Translations under genes and position numbers: made by a program | In this document: positions 33,850 to 34,073 of the stretch, one piece after another | Position numbering within the stretch: the stretch's first letter is position 1 | Layout: each line of letters opens with the position of its first letter | The notes under the pieces: generated by a model | Database searches by the model: none | The model's input: only the letters and a program-made list of their open reading frames with translations | Told to the model about the DNA's origin: nothing | DNA from: Spirochaetota bacterium | GTDB taxonomy: Bacteria; Spirochaetota; UBA4802; JAFGJZ01 | Length of the DNA stretch: 34,073 nucleotides | Direction: 5' to 3' | Assembly (NCBI GenBank): GCA_016928815.1 | Contig: JAFGJZ010000045.1 | Location: 1-34,073 of the forward strand

Positions 33850-34037
33850 GCTTTTTTGCTTCTGAAAGTATTTTAAATCTTTTAAGAGTAAACTATAAAT
33901 CATAATCATTTTGCAATGTTTTATTTTGTTTTATAAAATTTTAGAATTGCAAGATCTGAATAATACTGATAAAATTGAATGCTTCTACAGGATTTTAAAC
34001 TCGCTATCACAACGCGTCAGGGATTTGCAGGGTTTTA
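33850..34037. other. AT-rich gene-free right flank
   Basis: No gene is supportable here. The composition is strongly AT-rich up to about 34000 and then turns GC-rich. CAGGATTTTAAACTCGC (from about 33990) and CAGGGTTTTAGTCTGCC (from about 34028) form an imperfect direct repeat matching at about 13 of 17 positions; its meaning is unclear. Confidence 0.35.
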
Positions 34038-34055
34038 GTCTGCCGGAAGGCAGAC
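34038..34055. repeat. Perfect GC-rich hairpin at right window edge
   Basis: GTCTGCC (34038-34044) and GGCAGAC (34049-34055) are perfectly complementary around GGAA, a GNRA-type tetraloop on the plus strand. No T run follows. The surrounding 60 bases are much richer in G+C than the rest of the window. It may be the edge of a structured RNA or a repetitive or mobile element that continues beyond the window. Confidence 0.5.
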
Positions 34056-34073
34056 CGGAACGAACGTGAAGCC

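Noticed and set aside
33990..34073. Integron attC site or CRISPR repeat at the right edge
   Set aside because: The core-site consensus of attC (RYYYAAC/GTTRRRY) is not evident, and there is no series of equal repeats and spacers; only a generic hairpin is visible.

Overview
This window reads as a chromosomal segment of an AT-rich (by eye about 38-40% G+C), anaerobic, fermentative and probably motile bacterium. The anaerobic call rests on a complete [FeFe]-hydrogenase maturation set (hydE, hydF, hydG). A TRAP transporter, a methyl-accepting chemotaxis protein, several lipoproteins and IclR-type regulators complete the picture. No rRNA, tRNA or phylogenetic marker is present, so I do not name a phylum; a spirochaete or another low-GC diderm would fit, but that is a guess. 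Genes are tightly packed, mostly on the + strand, with short or overlapping junctions and clear Shine-Dalgarno sequences. Those sequences favour internal ATG or TTG starts over the longest reading frame in several places.

Layout. (1) 1-3933: a left-truncated XpaC-like gene overlapping a von Willebrand A (VWA) lipoprotein, a small membrane-anchored VWA-like remnant, a LysE-family exporter and a double zinc-ribbon protein. (2) 3934-9544: a promoter carrying a perfect 14-bp FNR/CRP-type palindrome, then a TM1266-type regulator, hydG, hydE, an aspartase-like lyase and hydF. The hydrogenase itself is not here. (3) 9547-23797: a uronate catabolic island. iclR1 is divergent from a seven-gene operon (KDPG aldolase, KDG kinase, kduI, kduD, uxaC, uxaB, uxaA). 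iclR2, a close paralogue of iclR1, is divergent from a second operon (kdgF-like cupin, TRAP dctP/dctQ/dctM, uxuA). The two operon promoters carry almost the same 16-bp operator-like sequence just downstream of the -10 box. (4) 23924-26574: a chemoreceptor and an EamA-type permease. (5) 26677-29841: a metal ABC transporter whose ATPase is fused to an N-terminal DUF1893 domain, followed by a small lipoprotein. (6) 29937-32273: pepD and an Mrp/NBP35 ATPase. (7) 32302-34073: an accessory-looking tail with an unrecognised minus-strand gene, a DUF433/DUF5615 toxin-antitoxin pair whose toxin is frameshifted at a run of nine A, and a GC-rich perfect hairpin at the right edge.

How the genes work together. 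Monomers or unsaturated uronates from pectin-like polymers would enter through the TRAP system. KdgF and KduI/KduD turn unsaturated uronates into 2-keto-3-deoxygluconate (KDG). UxaC/UxaB/UxaA convert galacturonate to KDG, and UxuA makes KDG from mannonate. KDG kinase and KDPG aldolase then yield pyruvate and glyceraldehyde-3-phosphate. Reductant from this fermentation could leave as H2 through the hydrogenase matured by HydEFG. The least ordinary items are the DUF1893-ABC ATPase fusion, the shared operator under paralogous IclR regulators with a possible third copy at the chemoreceptor, the natural His-to-Asn change in the HydF cluster motif, the homopolymer-frameshifted toxin and the truncated hairpin element at the right end.
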